A DNA stretch of 64,000 nt from Lamellibrachia satsuma (GCA_033239005.1 BSQZ01000006.1:13271162-13335161), one strand, 5' to 3'; shown: positions 45,676-58,910, numbered from the stretch's first letter. Numbers and translations: made by a program. The notes: generated by a model not told the origin, from the sequence alone.

Positions 45676-48600
45676 TCAAGAGCACGAAGACTTCTCTAAT
45701 TTTACCATCGGCACAGCTGCCTTCTTTATCGTGGTGCCACTAGCAAAGCGTTCGAGTGCTCGCAGTTTCGATTTCAACATGTCCAGTTCTTGTCGCACAG
45801 AGCTGTTTTCTCTGGCCAGTTTGTCCACTTCGCTTCTCAATATATTTCGTTCTGCCTCGAGCTCTTCTTTCTGTGAGGAGCGTTTCTCGCGACAGCTCGC
45901 TGCATAGCCACGGTTTTTCAAAGTCCTCCGCCGTTGCTTTAGGATTGCAACTTCCTCCTTTGACAAGTTGCGCAACTCGCGATTTAGTTCTCTCACACTT
46001 AATGATACGAGTTCTTCGTCTGAGATTTGTGTCATGTGTGCACGGCCACGACCTTTAACCTGAAACCAAACAAAGGATCATTTAGCACCTGCAGTTTGCG
46101 TCAATGCACAATCAATCTTTACGTACAGTATATGGGACAGACTACAGAACGCTAAAATTTTTTAATAAAGACAAAAGCAACTTACCAAAGTACCTACTTT
46201 ATTGAAGCCAGAAATGTAATAATTCATTCAAATAAATAAGATAATGAAAGAAAATTACAAAACACAATCACCATATTATTTTATCACAGTAAATTTCTTC
46301 TAAATTGATAATACTAAGGTCTACTGTAACTTTGGCTGCTGGTATTTTACACTGCAGTAAATGATACAATTTGAACGATGACTGAAGACCAAGCAAAACC
46401 AACTTATATTCATTGAAAATGTGGTGACTGACTGTTTAGAATGCAGTTAATTGAACACAAGTTCTGATTCACTCACTCAGTGTTTTGTCAAAAAATTTTG
46501 TAAGTTATTTTCGTCAAAATCTCTGAAAAAGGTTATAGATGCGTATGTTTAAATGCAAGGAGCATAGTAAATAAGAAAAACGAATTAAACATTATGGTAG
46601 AAGATACTGACCCTCACATAATTGGTATAACTGAATCATGGGCCAACATAGATATAACAGATGCTGAATTAGGACTGACAGGATACGTAATGTTTAGGAA
46701 AGATCGAATAGGAAGAAGGGGCGGGGGAGTTATTTTATATGTTAAAGAATCTATTCAGGCTTATGAAATAAAACTAGAAAGGGAAGCAGATTGCGATGAA
46801 GCTGTTTGGTGCAAAATTGTTTCAGGAAATTCAAAATTAACTATTGGATTAGTTTACCGAAGTCCAAACATAAATGAAGAGGACAACACAAAAATAAAAA
46901 ACGCTATAAAGGAAGTTAGTAAAGGGGAATGTATCATAATGGGAGATTTTAACCATGGACACATACAATGGAATTCTCTAGAGAGCACAGGGATTGAGGA
47001 TCAACAATTTCTATGTTTAATCCAGGATAGCTTTCTTACTCAGCACGTACTAGAACCAACCAGGGGAGAAAATGTATTAGATATACAGTATACTGTAGTT
47101 TTGTCATCACAAAAAGAATTAGTGGACAATGTAAAAATATTTGAACCATTGGGTAATAGTGACCATAATCAAATACATTTTGACATCAATGTAAAATCAG
47201 AAAGTAAAAATAAGAAAACGTACAAGAGAAACTTCCACAAAGGTGACTACAAAGATATGAGAAAATACTTAGCAAAGCTAGATTGGAATAACATGCTGAT
47301 GAATAAGACTGCAATTGAATGTTGGAATATTCTAAAATATGAAATTGAGAGTATCATTGATAAATTTGTTCCCTTCCGAAAACAAGGAAAACGGTGTAGA
47401 AAGAAACACTTGTCAAAAGAGGCAATTAGAAAAATAATGCTAAAACAAACTATGTGGAGGGTTTATAGGCGTACCAGAAAGGAAGAAGACTATGCAAAAT
47501 ACAAAGAGGCACTTAATGCAGCTACAACTGAAATCAGACAATCTAAAAGAAGCTATGAGCAAAAACTGGCATGTAACATAAAAACTGACAGCAAGAGTTT
47601 TTATGCATATGTCAGGAGTAAACAAAACGTACAAGACAAGGTTGGACCTCTAGAAGACAGTGCTGGAAATATAATATCACAGGGGTTTTTAATGGCGGAA
47701 GACCTAAATGGTTACTTCAGTTCAGTGTTTACAAAAGAAGATATTAGTTCATTACCAGTTGCTGATGCTAAATTTCAGGGGGCTAAATCTGACTATATAG
47801 GTCCGTTAGTTGTAACTCCAGAATTGGTAGCTAGGAAAATAAAGGCAATGAAGGATAACAAATCACCGGGAGTGGATGGGATTCCTCCAAAATTACTAAT
47901 GGAAACAGTAGATCAAATCAGTATACCACTTGCAAGAGTATTCAACTTGTCATTAAAAGAGGGAGTTGTTCCGTTTGAATGGAAAGAAGCAAACATCATA
48001 CCATTATTTAAAAAGGATTCGAGAAATAAGTCAGAGAATTACAGACCAGTGAGTTTAACGTCAGTGATTTGTAAATTATTAGAAAGGTTAATTAAAGACC
48101 ATATGGTGGACTTCCTCGTTAAGCATAAATTATTAAATTCATCTCAACATGGATTCCTTAAAGCGAGGTCATGCTTAACAAATATGTTATGTTTTTTGGA
48201 AGAAATCATGTGGATAGATGAGGGATCGCCAGTAGATATTATCTACTTAGATTTTCAGAAAGCTTTTGACAAAGTGCCACATCAAAGATTGCTACTTAAA
48301 TTAAAAGCCCATGGTATCGGGGATAGCATAACTGACTGGATAGAACAATGGCTGACTGACAGAAGACAACGAGTTGTAGTAGATGGCGAAGTTTCAAATT
48401 GGAAATCGGTTTTGAGTGGGGTACCTCAAGGATCAGTATTAGGACCTATATTATTCTTAATTTATATCAATGACTTGGACGAGAGTATAACAAGTAACGT
48501 ACTGAAATTTGCGGACGACACAAAACTGTTTAGAAAGGTTAATACTGATGGTGATAAACAACATTTACAAAACGATCTAGACAGATTAGTGAAATGGTCT

Positions 48601-50509
48601 GAGAAATGGCAGATGCTGTTCAATTTTGGGAAATGTAAATGCCTACATACAGGACATGGGAACTTGAATGTAAACTATAAAATGGGAGCTACTGTTCTTG
48701 GTACTACTGTAAAAGAAAAGGACTTAGGAGTTACAATAATCGCTGATATGAAAGTTTCAGAGCAGTGTGGAATTGCAGCTTCAAAGGGTAATCAAATTCT
48801 TGGATTGATTAGAAGAAACATAACATACAAGGGAAAAAAGTTAATTATACCTCTTTATAAAGCAATAGTTAGACCTCATTTAGAATACTGTATACAAGCA
48901 TGGAGACCATATCGTAAGAAGGATATAGATACGCTTGAACGCATACAAAGGAGAGCAACTAAAATGATTCCAGAACTTAGAGACCTTAGTTATGAAGAAC
49001 GCCTGAAAGAATGTGGTTTAACAACTCTAGAGACAAGGAGGTTAAGAGGAGATCAGATTGAAGTTTTTAAGATATTGAATGGGTATGAAAATATTGATAG
49101 AAATATGTTTTTCTCACTCAAGAAGGATAGCAGAACTAGAGGACATGAGGTAAAATTAGTAAAGGATCAATGTAGATTGGACATCAGGAAGCACTCGTTC
49201 TCACAGAGGACAATAAATGAATGGAACAAACTGTCTACAGATTGTGTAACTGCTAGCAGCGTGAATATGTTTAAAAACAAGGTTGACACATATATCAGGA
49301 GGGCGGGTTATAAGTAGGTGAACATTGTTGGACTCTCGATAAGCCAATGGCTTCCTTGTCCACTTGCCATCTGGGCCTTTGGCTTGGATGGCAAATCTTG
49401 TTAAAAACATGTTTTCACCAGTTTGGTTTTGTCCTGGTTTTTGTCAACAGGGAGTGGTTTCAAGAAGTGGCTCATAAAATAGTTGAATAATAAATTTAAA
49501 TGTTTCAGGGTGGATACCATGTTTACATTGCATGCAAAGGGAACATAATTCACAGGTGTTAATGACATGCCCATCACATGATCCTGTCAATGCCTGACCT
49601 AATGAACTTTGTCCACAGGTATTGGAAATTGTCGACAGTTGTTTGCGACTATACTGAACGGCTACATTGATATTCATAAGCAGATAATGGTCAAATTATA
49701 TTAAATAAAAATTGTGGTTAATTAAAACACATTTGGATGGTCAAGATGCTAGAATAGATATAGTTTATACTATTTAACATGATTTTATGATAAAATCGAT
49801 CAGACTATGTACCTCTAATAAGGTTTGGAATCTGCACTATGTCATTGTGAACCACAACATGATGAAGAGGACAGAAGATAATGGTAGTTGTCAATGATAA
49901 ATTAATGTACCAAATTATCTACTGATTGTGTAAATTTGATAGCAGCGTGAATGTTTAAAAATATAAATATATCAGAAGGGTGGGTTATACATAGGGGAGC
50001 AATTGTTGAACTCCCGATAAGCCAATGGCTTCCTTGTCCACTTGCCATCTTGGTTTTTTGCCTTGGATAACAATCTTGCTAAATATACAAGAAGTTAGGC
50101 CACAGTGCCTGTATATTCGAAAAATTTACAAATTCACAACTCAAGTTTTCAGTAAATATGGCAGCAAAACTGTCACGGGGGGTTCACTCACGGAATATCT
50201 ATGTAAATATTATGCAATGTGCTAATTACTGAATATGCCTACTAAAGTATAACATAATCCATATTGAATGGTATGTTCTAGACTGGCAGGCTTGCTTATA
50301 ATCTTAAATTTGTGATGTTGTTTTGGCATTGGATATTCTGTGAGTGACAGCCCCACAGGGAGCTTGGCCAGTATATTTATGGAAAACTTGAGTTACAAAT
50401 TCATAAGTCTTTCAAGAATACGGGTCCTGAAGTATATGTACATCTGATGAATATGGCAGACACTCACTAAGTTGAGAGGCTCTTCTGTGGTTCCCGCCTT
50501 CTGAGCCAT
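45676..50509 (-). CDS. maf (small Maf): Small Maf bZIP transcription factor
   Basis: Two coding exons on the minus strand: 50509-50468 (ATG in [21 protein letters not shown]) and 46059-45676 ([17 protein letters not shown] to KSSCS and stop), 141 residues. The exon containing the ATG begins at 50545 after a CAG acceptor, so a 5' non-coding exon is expected upstream. The large exon has the Maf extended homology region ([20 protein letters not shown]), the basic region [19 protein letters not shown] with the Tyr typical of Maf, and a leucine zipper ([19 protein letters not shown]). There is no activation domain, as in MafF/G/K. These proteins bind MARE sites as homodimers or with CNC partners. 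The exon join is inferred from phase 0 on both sides and from the similar intron position before VK in vertebrate small Maf genes. An antisense LINE fills the intron. Confidence 0.8.
46504..49412 (+). mobile_element. CR1/jockey-type LINE, 5' truncated
   Basis: An element with an intact endonuclease-RT frame, inserted in antisense orientation in the small Maf intron. The frame opens at 46504 after TAA 46501-46503, and conserved endonuclease text ([12 protein letters not shown]) lies before the first ATG, so the 5' end is cut. The 3' UTR of about 95 bases includes CGATAAGCCAATGGCTTCCT. Other 3' copies are at 49,912-50,090 and, inverted, at 16,505-16,592. Confidence 0.85.
46594..49317 (+). CDS. 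LINE ORF2: endonuclease-reverse transcriptase
   Basis: 907 residues from the first ATG without a break. The N-terminal exonuclease-endonuclease-phosphatase domain nicks target [25 protein letters not shown] (about residue 115) and SDHNQIHF (about 189). The reverse transcriptase follows: [44 protein letters not shown] (motif A), [20 protein letters not shown] (motif B) and KFADDTKLF (catalytic FADD, about residue 640). The C-terminal [17 protein letters not shown] block and YIRRAGYK end are typical of CR1/jockey-group LINEs. No zinc knuckle was noted. An intact frame implies a recent insertion. The true N-terminus lies upstream of this ATG. Confidence 0.92.
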   Translation: MVEDTDPHIIGITESWANIDITDAELGLTGYVMFRKDRIGRRGGGVILYVKESIQAYEIKLEREADCDEAVWCKIVSGNSKLTIGLVYRSPNINEEDNTKIKNAIKEVSKGECIIMGDFNHGHIQWNSLESTGIEDQQFLCLIQDSFLTQHVLEPTRGENVLDIQYTVVLSSQKELVDNVKIFEPLGNSDHNQIHFDINVKSESKNKKTYKRNFHKGDYKDMRKYLAKLDWNNMLMNKTAIECWNILKYEIESIIDKFVPFRKQGKRCRKKHLSKEAIRKIMLKQTMWRVYRRTRKEEDYAKYKEALNAATTEIRQSKRSYEQKLACNIKTDSKSFYAYVRSKQNVQDKVGPLEDSAGNIISQGFLMAEDLNGYFSSVFTKEDISSLPVADAKFQGAKSDYIGPLVVTPELVARKIKAMKDNKSPGVDGIPPKLLMETVDQISIPLARVFNLSLKEGVVPFEWKEANIIPLFKKDSRNKSENYRPVSLTSVICKLLERLIKDHMVDFLVKHKLLNSSQHGFLKARSCLTNMLCFLEEIMWIDEGSPVDIIYLDFQKAFDKVPHQRLLLKLKAHGIGDSITDWIEQWLTDRRQRVVVDGEVSNWKSVLSGVPQGSVLGPILFLIYINDLDESITSNVLKFADDTKLFRKVNTDGDKQHLQNDLDRLVKWSEKWQMLFNFGKCKCLHTGHGNLNVNYKMGATVLGTTVKEKDLGVTIIADMKVSEQCGIAASKGNQILGLIRRNITYKGKKLIIPLYKAIVRPHLEYCIQAWRPYRKKDIDTLERIQRRATKMIPELRDLSYEERLKECGLTTLETRRLRGDQIEVFKILNGYENIDRNMFFSLKKDSRTRGHEVKLVKDQCRLDIRKHSFSQRTINEWNKLSTDCVTASSVNMFKNKVDTYIRRAGYK
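49912..50090 (+). mobile_element. LINE 3'-end fragment
   Basis: A second, decayed copy of the C-terminal coding end and 3' UTR of the LINE just upstream: GATTGTGTAA..AGCAGCGTGAATGTTTAAAA, GGGTGGGTTATA and CGATAAGCCAATGGCTTCCT. Confidence 0.75.
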
Positions 50510-50549
50510 GGCAAACCTGTCCAACATACCCTGACCGTACTCGACCTGC

Positions 50550-52035
50550 AAACAAACACAAAACCACACCATGAATATTGTAGTGTGCATAGAGAAGCAG
50601 GTACTGTACGTCAGCCGTAAAGCTCACAGTTGTCACCAGGAGGCTTCTTTATCGCTACGGAGCATAGCGACACAGTGATGACTCAAGGAATTAATTAGTT
50701 TTTATGTGGTTTTTAATACACTGGGTTGAATTAGTACAGTATTTAGTAAGCATTTACATTGCCACATTCTCACCAGCACGGTGCACTGTTACAGGTGTAT
50801 GGGAAAATAAAAACAATTGTGTAAATTGCAGCAGTCTTAGCCGGATAGTCAATATGATTGAAACATGAATTTTATTAGTCAAACTGACTGACTGTGTTTT
50901 AATAATGCAGATGTCTGAATAATGCAAACAGATGTTTGAACAACGCTTTGCTTTACACTGTTACAGGGAAGAAGTTTTCTGGTGTGGTATATTTGTCATG
51001 TTCTACTTCGGGAATATACAACTACACCTCATGTCAGCATTCAAAAGTAGGCAGACAAAATCAGTGCTTTTGATGGAATGACACTGAAGGAATCAATACT
51101 TGTTTATCCATGAACTCATATAAGGCAAGTCCCACACATAGTAGAGATACTGTGCTGGTTCAATAAATAATGAATGCATAATCAATAGGTGAATAAATTT
51201 ACCAAGTTCTCCATTAATGTTTCAATACAGTTTGAACAACATTAATTTTTGCTTCTCTTGGTGTGGTGACTGATGTAAACTATGTATTTTATCAGAGACA
51301 CTGGTCTAGCTACATGGGGTTCTAGTTTCTGCCAACAAAATACAAACCTTTTTAAACAACCTCTAATGGAAATTTCCACAGACAAGGAAGGACTATTTCA
51401 CAATGGTTCAGTTCAAAGATGGCCAATATTTAATCAGCACCATCAGTCAGTTGTTTTGTGACTTCCTTGTGTGAACAATTTAACCACAAAGTTAAACTGT
51501 CACAAATAACGTCTCTAGGTGGTACAGTAACACCGGTTCATTGGAACTCTAACGAACATATTTAACATCCACAGCTAATAGCAATTATGCTGACCACCAT
51601 AAAAAATTTCAGTAAGGCCAACGTCATAATTACTTATACCAAAAACTTGCACCATTGTGACTGACCATTTTGTCTGTCCATGATGTCTCTCACAAATTTA
51701 TAATAGCCACAGTAACAAACTCTGGTACATAATTATGTTCACGCTGTTAATAGAACATGCCATTTCAACTTGCCGCTCAAAAGGTGATTACTACACTAAG
51801 ATTCACATAACTGATGTAATAAGCAGCTATTGTGCTAAATGTTTGCATCAGAATATAGGAGTGGTCCACACTGAAGAAAGGCCAAGAACCACACCCTGAA
51901 AAGGCGTATGAATTGTCCCAGTAAAAAATGTAATTCATATAATAACATGTATATGTATTAATATGTAAACTGCGGTCACACATGAAGACTTGGAATAGTG
52001 CGAGTAAACACATCCAGTGAGCATGCCTGGGCTAT
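50550..52035. other. Non-coding stretch upstream of the small Maf coding exon
   Basis: Probably intron or 5' region of the small Maf gene. No ORF or RNA gene is recognised. Confidence 0.5.
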
Positions 52036-52039
52036 CAAG

Positions 52040-52260
52040 ACTTTTAGGGGCAGAGTGCAGTAGCTCAGCGGTAAATCAAGAGCAACTTTGTTTACCCCAC
52101 TTTTCCTGTGTATTTTGGAAGAGAGAATAAAAGCCATTGGTTCCCTTGACCTAGTGTCTATGTTAGAGGAAGTAAAAGAACCCACAATGTGTAACCTGCC
52201 ATGGACTCACAAGGCTGGTGATCTCTATCTCTAAACTCACTACATCCCAGTTTAGCTGTG
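52040..52260 (+). mobile_element. Decayed tRNA-SINE
   Basis: A tRNA-like head (GTAGCTCAGCGGTAAATCAAG) and the body phrases TAGTGTCTATGTTAGAGGAAG and GGCTGGTGATCTCTA parallel the SINE at 31,873-32,250. Confidence 0.6.
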
Positions 52261-55200
52261 ATCAGCTGTTTAAGCTGGTTAACAACATGTTCCTGTTTCA
52301 GACAACCTGTTCCTGTTTCAGACTTTATGTCAAACAGGAACAAGTCCTGGTGTCAAGTGCACCTGGCCTGTTACATCATTCATGATTTAATCAGTGCTAA
52401 TGTTAGCAACACAATGGAACCTAAAATATTGAGCTCACAAGCTAGTTTCATCATGAAAACTGTATATACTTATATGAAGTTATATAACTGCTATTCCTGA
52501 TTTATAGTAACAATAATAAAACAATATCATAACTTAAAAGTAATTTCTGTCTCATAAAGACCCACATTTTCTCCTAAAAGCATTTTCCAAGACCGAGGTC
52601 CATTCTGCCTTGGGCCCAGAAGAATGTCCCGTCTACCTAGTGCCTAATCAAGGGATAAAATATCCCCACAGAGGGGGTAAATGTGTACCCTGTTGTGGAA
52701 TCACAGAGCAATGGTCTATGCCTAACTCACCAAATTGAGCCACAACAGAAATCTTCAATCACAGACTCACCATCACTGCGACATGTTACATGAAAGAATG
52801 TCAACCAGACCTGATGCAACATGTCATTGAGAGAATAAAATTAAGTAGGCCAACAACTTTTGGTTCACGTGCACAATTTTCCTGCCACCACTAATGACAC
52901 TTGAACAAAGTACCACAAACCTTGTGATGAGATTATCCAACAAAGATGACACTTCACCTAGAAATGTTACATTTAATCATGACACAGCAACTTTTCTACA
53001 AGTCACCGGCTTCACAGCTATGTTACAGTATAGATCACACTGGGTCAGAGAAATCTTGGAAACGCCTTTAACCATATGTTCAGAGACGAGCCAAATTCCA
53101 CAATAAACAGGCATATAAAATACAGAGCTGAGCTACGTATGTGAACGCTATATCCACAGCCGCGATGAAATAAAAATAAAACGTTTTACCATACAGCTTC
53201 AAAACCAGCGTTTATTCTGTCTCCTGTAGTTGCTTGTGTATCTGTGAATGTTACTGAACCCAGTAAGAACGTCCTTACGCATGCAGGATCTTGTGCTGAC
53301 TGCCACAGTTCTAATCGTCAGTGTCATGCACCTATTCAGGTGAAACTAGTCACCCATAGAGTACTAGTACACAGCCCTTAGTCAGCAGTCAACTCATGAA
53401 CAGCCAGTAAAGAACAACAGATGTTATCAAAACAACCCAGCCCAAACGCCTACTTGCTGCCTGAAAACATCAACTGTTGTGCTAGCGTAACTGTACACCA
53501 TCCTTTCAAAGTATGTTGTTGTTATTGTTGATGTGAAGATATTCTCTTGCACAACAACAGTCAGCATAAACATGTATTCAGAATCATCGTTTTTAAGTCT
53601 CGTGGGCGCCAATGACTGATGTGTACATGTGATAGACATGCAGCGCCGGCCACAGCCAAAGTCATGCAGTGTATAAATCAGATTGTGACGGTCGGTGGGG
53701 TCAATGCTTAGTAAGGGATTTCTCAGAACGAGCCCACACTGGTTTTTATGCTAGCAGTTTGACGAGTACACAACTAAATGCACATTCATGCACTCTGTGG
53801 CTCTCTTACAGCAACTAATTTTAAATGAGTATAATTACATACAAGTTACTCATTTTTATGACGTTAGCACAATTGCTTTATATATAAATTAAACTATATT
53901 GCTCTATATATAATGCACTACTATGTTTCTATCACATATCACAACATTAAGAATTGTGTAATAATGAAAATTACACTTTACACATTATGTAGGGATACAT
54001 AGCTGTTTTTTTCTTTTCTCTGCAAAACACTTTTACGAGGTTGCACCAAGATCCATGATAGACAGTTGATTGTTCTCTAATTACACAAAAACATAATCGT
54101 TTGTGACTAACACAATGTGTCTTACAAAAACTGTGGGGGTGATTTGTTGTAAATTAACCTAAAGAGCAGAGTTTATCAATTACAATAATTGTCAGTTGTA
54201 AGATCAATTACAACCATTAATTACACAACATCATATACGCTTCAAATAATTACAATTCTCCATAAAGGGTCAGTTACAATGGTCAAATACAATTACATAG
54301 CCTCATAAAAACTCAGTTAATATTAGTGTTCTAAACAAATAAATTACAATGTAATTGTAATTGACTACAATACAAATTCCTGCACAATTAAGATTAAACC
54401 TAGCATAGTTAGTGTTTTTTTGCTGCATTGATCACACTGATCCATTGATCACATCAATCTCATCAAGCACTACCAACTTTGGTTCTTAATAAAACAGCTA
54501 GACATCTTTTCACCCCATTTTTGTCATAGTGACCTAGTTTTTCATACTCCAGAGTCCATGGACCACATTTTTTAAATCACAGGACAAACATTGGGTGGGC
54601 ACAGAGTCTATATCCAAAACACTTCAAAATAGTATAATTTTGGTTTTATTTAACCAACAGAGTTTATTTTTTTAAGAATTCACAACTGTTCTAAACATCC
54701 TTGAATGGAATTTATGTTCCAGTTTCTTGGAATATGAATGTTGACAGTGTTGACCTCTCTAGGATAAAAGCATGGTACATGCCCAGGAAACTGGCCACTG
54801 AAACCAGAATTTTTATTACAGCTAGTATATACATGTCCAGTATATCATAGTTCTATGTCTGTAGTTTCAGGAAATATAAAAACCAAATAAATTAATCCTA
54901 ATCAGAAAAAAATGCTATTCTCTTGCATGTGAAAGGATAATTCTCAAAATGTTGAAATACGCAACAAGACCAATAGTATATTGACATCCCTAGTTAATCA
55001 TATAAAATTGTACAATAATCATGAATATTGTTTTACATGGTCTTTAACAAACATGTAATATTATAGTTAAACTGTGGAAAAATATAAGATGTGTAATAAT
55101 AAATGAATAGTTGATGATAAACAAATGGATGAAGGGCTCAGCAAAACTATTGTTCTGTTTTCGAATATTTCTACTGAATCTCTTGGTCTGACACTTCATT

Positions 55201-56760
55201 ATGTAGACACTGACTTTGCCGTTTTAACCGTTTCGGTGCCAGTGAACTGACACAGCCGATGACCTAATTTACAATGAAATGCCATGCAGCTGAATTTGCC
55301 GATTCTGAAACATCTATTGCCATTAGCTGAAAGCAACATCATTAATGAAAATTAGCCAATGAGATTAAATGTAACAATATAGATGCGTTCACTTAGCACC
55401 GCTATGTCGATGATGTGTATATTTGCATACCTTTGAGCGGAAAATAAAACCGGAAGTCGTAACCCAAAACCGAAATGTTGTATGTTTACCAGCAAAAATG
55501 TATCAGATGACAGCCAAAGCGCAGATGTTACTGAAAGTGAGTTATGCTGTGTTACCCGACTATTGCGTATCAGGAATTAAATAGAAAATTCTCTCCCATT
55601 TTCGGAAATATATAGTTTAATCTGTGAAATGTGTATACATAAAAATACAAATTTAGAAAATGTGTTATTTAAATTAAAAAGGACTGTCACTTTTTGTGTG
55701 TCAACGCAATTTTGGCTGGCACTGAAACAGTTTAACTTGATTACCCAGTACACTAGTATTGTCTGTGTACATTCACCCATAAACAAATAGGCCAATGTAC
55801 GCATTCACAGTGTTCTTTACAGATTTATAAATATACATATATAAAATTATGTATACTGTAGACTCACACACAGAAGAGATATGACCTTACACAGATTACC
55901 CAGCAGGCAACATGCACTAAGGTTGACACCAAAGAAATGTAACACTGTAGGTGTTCTTGCATAATCAGTTGTTGACTCGGAACAACACCATCCTTCACAC
56001 CTGCCCAGCTAAACAGCAGGGGGCGGGGTAACGCTTACAGAAGATAACACCAACTAATTGGGTGTGCACTTATAGGAAGTGAAAAACATCCATTAACTTT
56101 GTGGAGTGTAGAGGCATAAAGCTGCACTTTTTAGTTGTTTACCGGTACGGATGACCACCCAACACAACACAATGGTGTTTTGACCGAAGGCTGCCATTTC
56201 TTAGAATCATCCCTTGGTAAATAAAGTGGTGATGCGCCACAAACCAGTCAGTGACTGGTTGTAACAGGTGAATCATGCATGCTGGCAGCCACCACAGGCT
56301 ACCCACACTGTACTCCTACACACAATGTGCCTTACAGGATGTGTCTGTGGCAATCACTGGTAAAGTACTCTGTGACATCATGATTAAGCAGGCTGGCTTT
56401 GTGCCATACAGGGTATGCGCGTTACCATGTCACCACTTTCCAATACACCTCTTCATTTCTTCTCTCCTGAGTAAGCACAAGAATTCAACAGATTCGGAAA
56501 TTCTTTCCTCCACAACTAGCTGCAGGAATGCAGTGGATTTGGGACTAAAAATCTAAAACATTTTCTTCGATCAAAATCTTGCCATTTAAATCACTTTAGG
56601 ACAAACTATAGAGCACCTATTGACACATAGAATTCTGTGAAAGTAAATCCCCATAAAAAGTGTCTCCTTGCAAAATCACAACATTTCAAAACAACCTACT
56701 TCGATGTGTTAATCTTAGTCATGGTAATTATAACATTATGCGAATACCGCTACCAAAATA
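52261..56760. other. Gene-poor AT-rich stretch
   Basis: No supported gene. A region rich in AATTACA/TGTAATT words lies at 54,170-54,380. A GC-richer patch with ACCGGAAGT at 55,440-55,470 resembles an ETS site but has no gene attached. Confidence 0.5.
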
Positions 56761-56764
56761 TTTA

Positions 56765-57215
56765 AAACTGCTTCCTCAAATGGTTCAGCCCATCTTGAAT
56801 CCAGTTCATTTATGTCCAGATCTATAACTATGTGTAGTGTCGTTTAAGTAATGTGCACAGTCTATTTAATAAAAAATGCCTATTTTTTTCAAATCATAAT
56901 TTGTTTTTACTTCAGTTGTTAGATCTGGTAAGGATCAAAATAGTGGATATCCAAAATGGTAAACACTGTGCGAGTCAATGCCGATCTTGGGCATGACTTC
57001 AATCCTCTCACAGATCACATGACAAAGTTACGAAATTTCAGAAATCTTGGTGAAAATCGTGATTTTTCAGCACTTTGATTTTCACTTCACTTGATGCTTA
57101 AAGCATTAAGTTTTTTAATAGCTTTTTTGATGATTTCACAAAAACTACAAACAAAAGTTACACAAATGAGCTCACATGTTGCAGTGGATACTAGGTAGGT
57201 TTGGTTTTTCAAAAA
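56765..57215 (+). repeat. Dispersed repeat family C, copy 1
   Basis: Long matches to 60,445-60,835 in the same orientation: GCTTCCTCAAATGGTTCAGC, TTTAAGTAATGTGC, TGTTGCAGTGGATA and AGGTAGGTTTGGTTTTT. Confidence 0.75.
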
Positions 57216-57239
57216 ATTTATTGGAATGAGACTACTCTC

Positions 57240-58038
57240 GAGTGCCAAATAATAGTATAGATCAAATATCAGTACAGGGTGGCAAACCGGTCAAATTTAA
57301 TAAAAGTATAGTGCCGAATAACAGTATAGGGTAGCAAATTATTAAAAACAGATAATAGTATTGTGCAAAAAAGGCACTAGTAGTAGTATGTCCTTTTTAG
57401 CGCCGAAGATATCGTTCAAAATTTTTACTTGACATAATGCCAAGGTGTCCCTAAAAACTATACGCAGAGAAAAACCGGGGAATTTTCCATTTTTAAATGG
57501 ACATTAAAGTGTTACTGAATTGAGTACCCAAGGCCAAGCCCATTTCAGGGAAACCGCCACCAGATAGTTGCGACCGGTTTGAGTCGCTGCACATGGTAGC
57601 CATTTACGGTCGGTTTACGAGGTGACAATGGAGTACTGAGCTCCCGAGAACTAAGGATTCTGACTGATTCATCTAATCATGAAAATCTAAGTTTAACGCT
57701 TCGGGATCAAAATCTAGGACCTGGAAGCACGGGATCCCGCTGAATTCATGACTCGTTCAAAAGGATGAAAACTTAGCCGTCAGGAGCCACACGCAGCTCC
57801 AGTTGGGAGCAAGTGATTTTAGCGTGAACGGCATACCACTCCATGGATGAATGATTAGCACGAGCAATTGGGAGTGACAGCGATTGCTCTCCTAAAATAA
57901 TTATGCACTGCATAATTTGCCACGATTATTGGAAAATGTAGGCCGGCACAAATATTTAAATCTAATAATAGTATAGTGCCAAGTAAGGTGCTTATAGGGT
58001 GGCATTTTTTATCAAAAAAATACACGTATTCGGCACTC
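57240..58038. mobile_element. MITE-like element
   Basis: The left end GAGTGCCAAATAATAG and the right end (reverse complement GAGTGCCGAATACG) form short imperfect inverted termini about 800 bp apart. Internal subrepeats AATAGTATAGTGCC and CAGTATAGGGTAGCAAAT occur near both ends. There is no coding frame; the middle (57,540-57,850) is GC-richer and unrecognised. Confidence 0.4.
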
Positions 58039-58779
58039 AAAAGTAACAAAAAAATCTTATTGAGGCACCTTTGATATAAATTTGTATACCCATTAAAAAA
58101 ATTACAATGGTCATTACTAAAAATTACATAGTGCTGTCATATCATCATTTTAGTCAACTATCCTGATCTTCAAATTTGTCACTCTCATACATCTTACAAC
58201 AGGAATCACCGGATCAGATGTAAACACACCTGGGTATTAGATGTGTCTGACTTCGATACAGGTGTACTTGTAACTTAATTCAACAGTACGCTGTGTATGT
58301 ATATAATCAGCATAACAACGGCACTGCTAAATTATAAATGGGAATTCTTCCAGCATTTTTTCGTTTTCATAAAAACACTCCACAGGATTTATTTCACTTT
58401 GCCACAGGTGAAACTAAAGTTCATGTGGTAAAGTCATTTGTCAAATCTTCGTAAATTGATGCAGTTTTTGAACTACCTGTACACAGACTGTGTAGATGGG
58501 ATGACTGGTTCTGATCGCTTGCGCTGAACAACAATCTTGATTTTTCCTCAGCCCTGACTAAATGAGATGTGACAAAAAGACTAGTGCTCAGAATGTAGGA
58601 AACATTTGCTAAATGAAAGGTGACAAAAATGATTGAGATGGTCTTCATGAATGAAATGCCCATCCACAACACCATCAGTCAGTAAAATGCCAAGTTGTTT
58701 ACAACGAGAAATGCCTTTAAAAAGGATGGCTTTACAACTGAATGATAGATATCAGTATACAATCGAGGTCAGCATTGGG

Positions 58780-58910
58780 TTTGTTTGTAATTTGTAATTA
58801 ATTACAAAAAGGGTAATTGACTTTACTTTGAACAATGTAATTGTTATTGAAAATAAAGTTGAATCAATTGTAACTGAACATTTTAATTATAATTACAATT
58901 AGAAATATCC
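58780..58910. repeat. AATTACA/TGTAATT-rich tract
   Basis: Dense recurrences of TGTAATT and AATTACA in both orientations, as also at 54,170-54,380 and 61,925-62,060. Confidence 0.5.
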
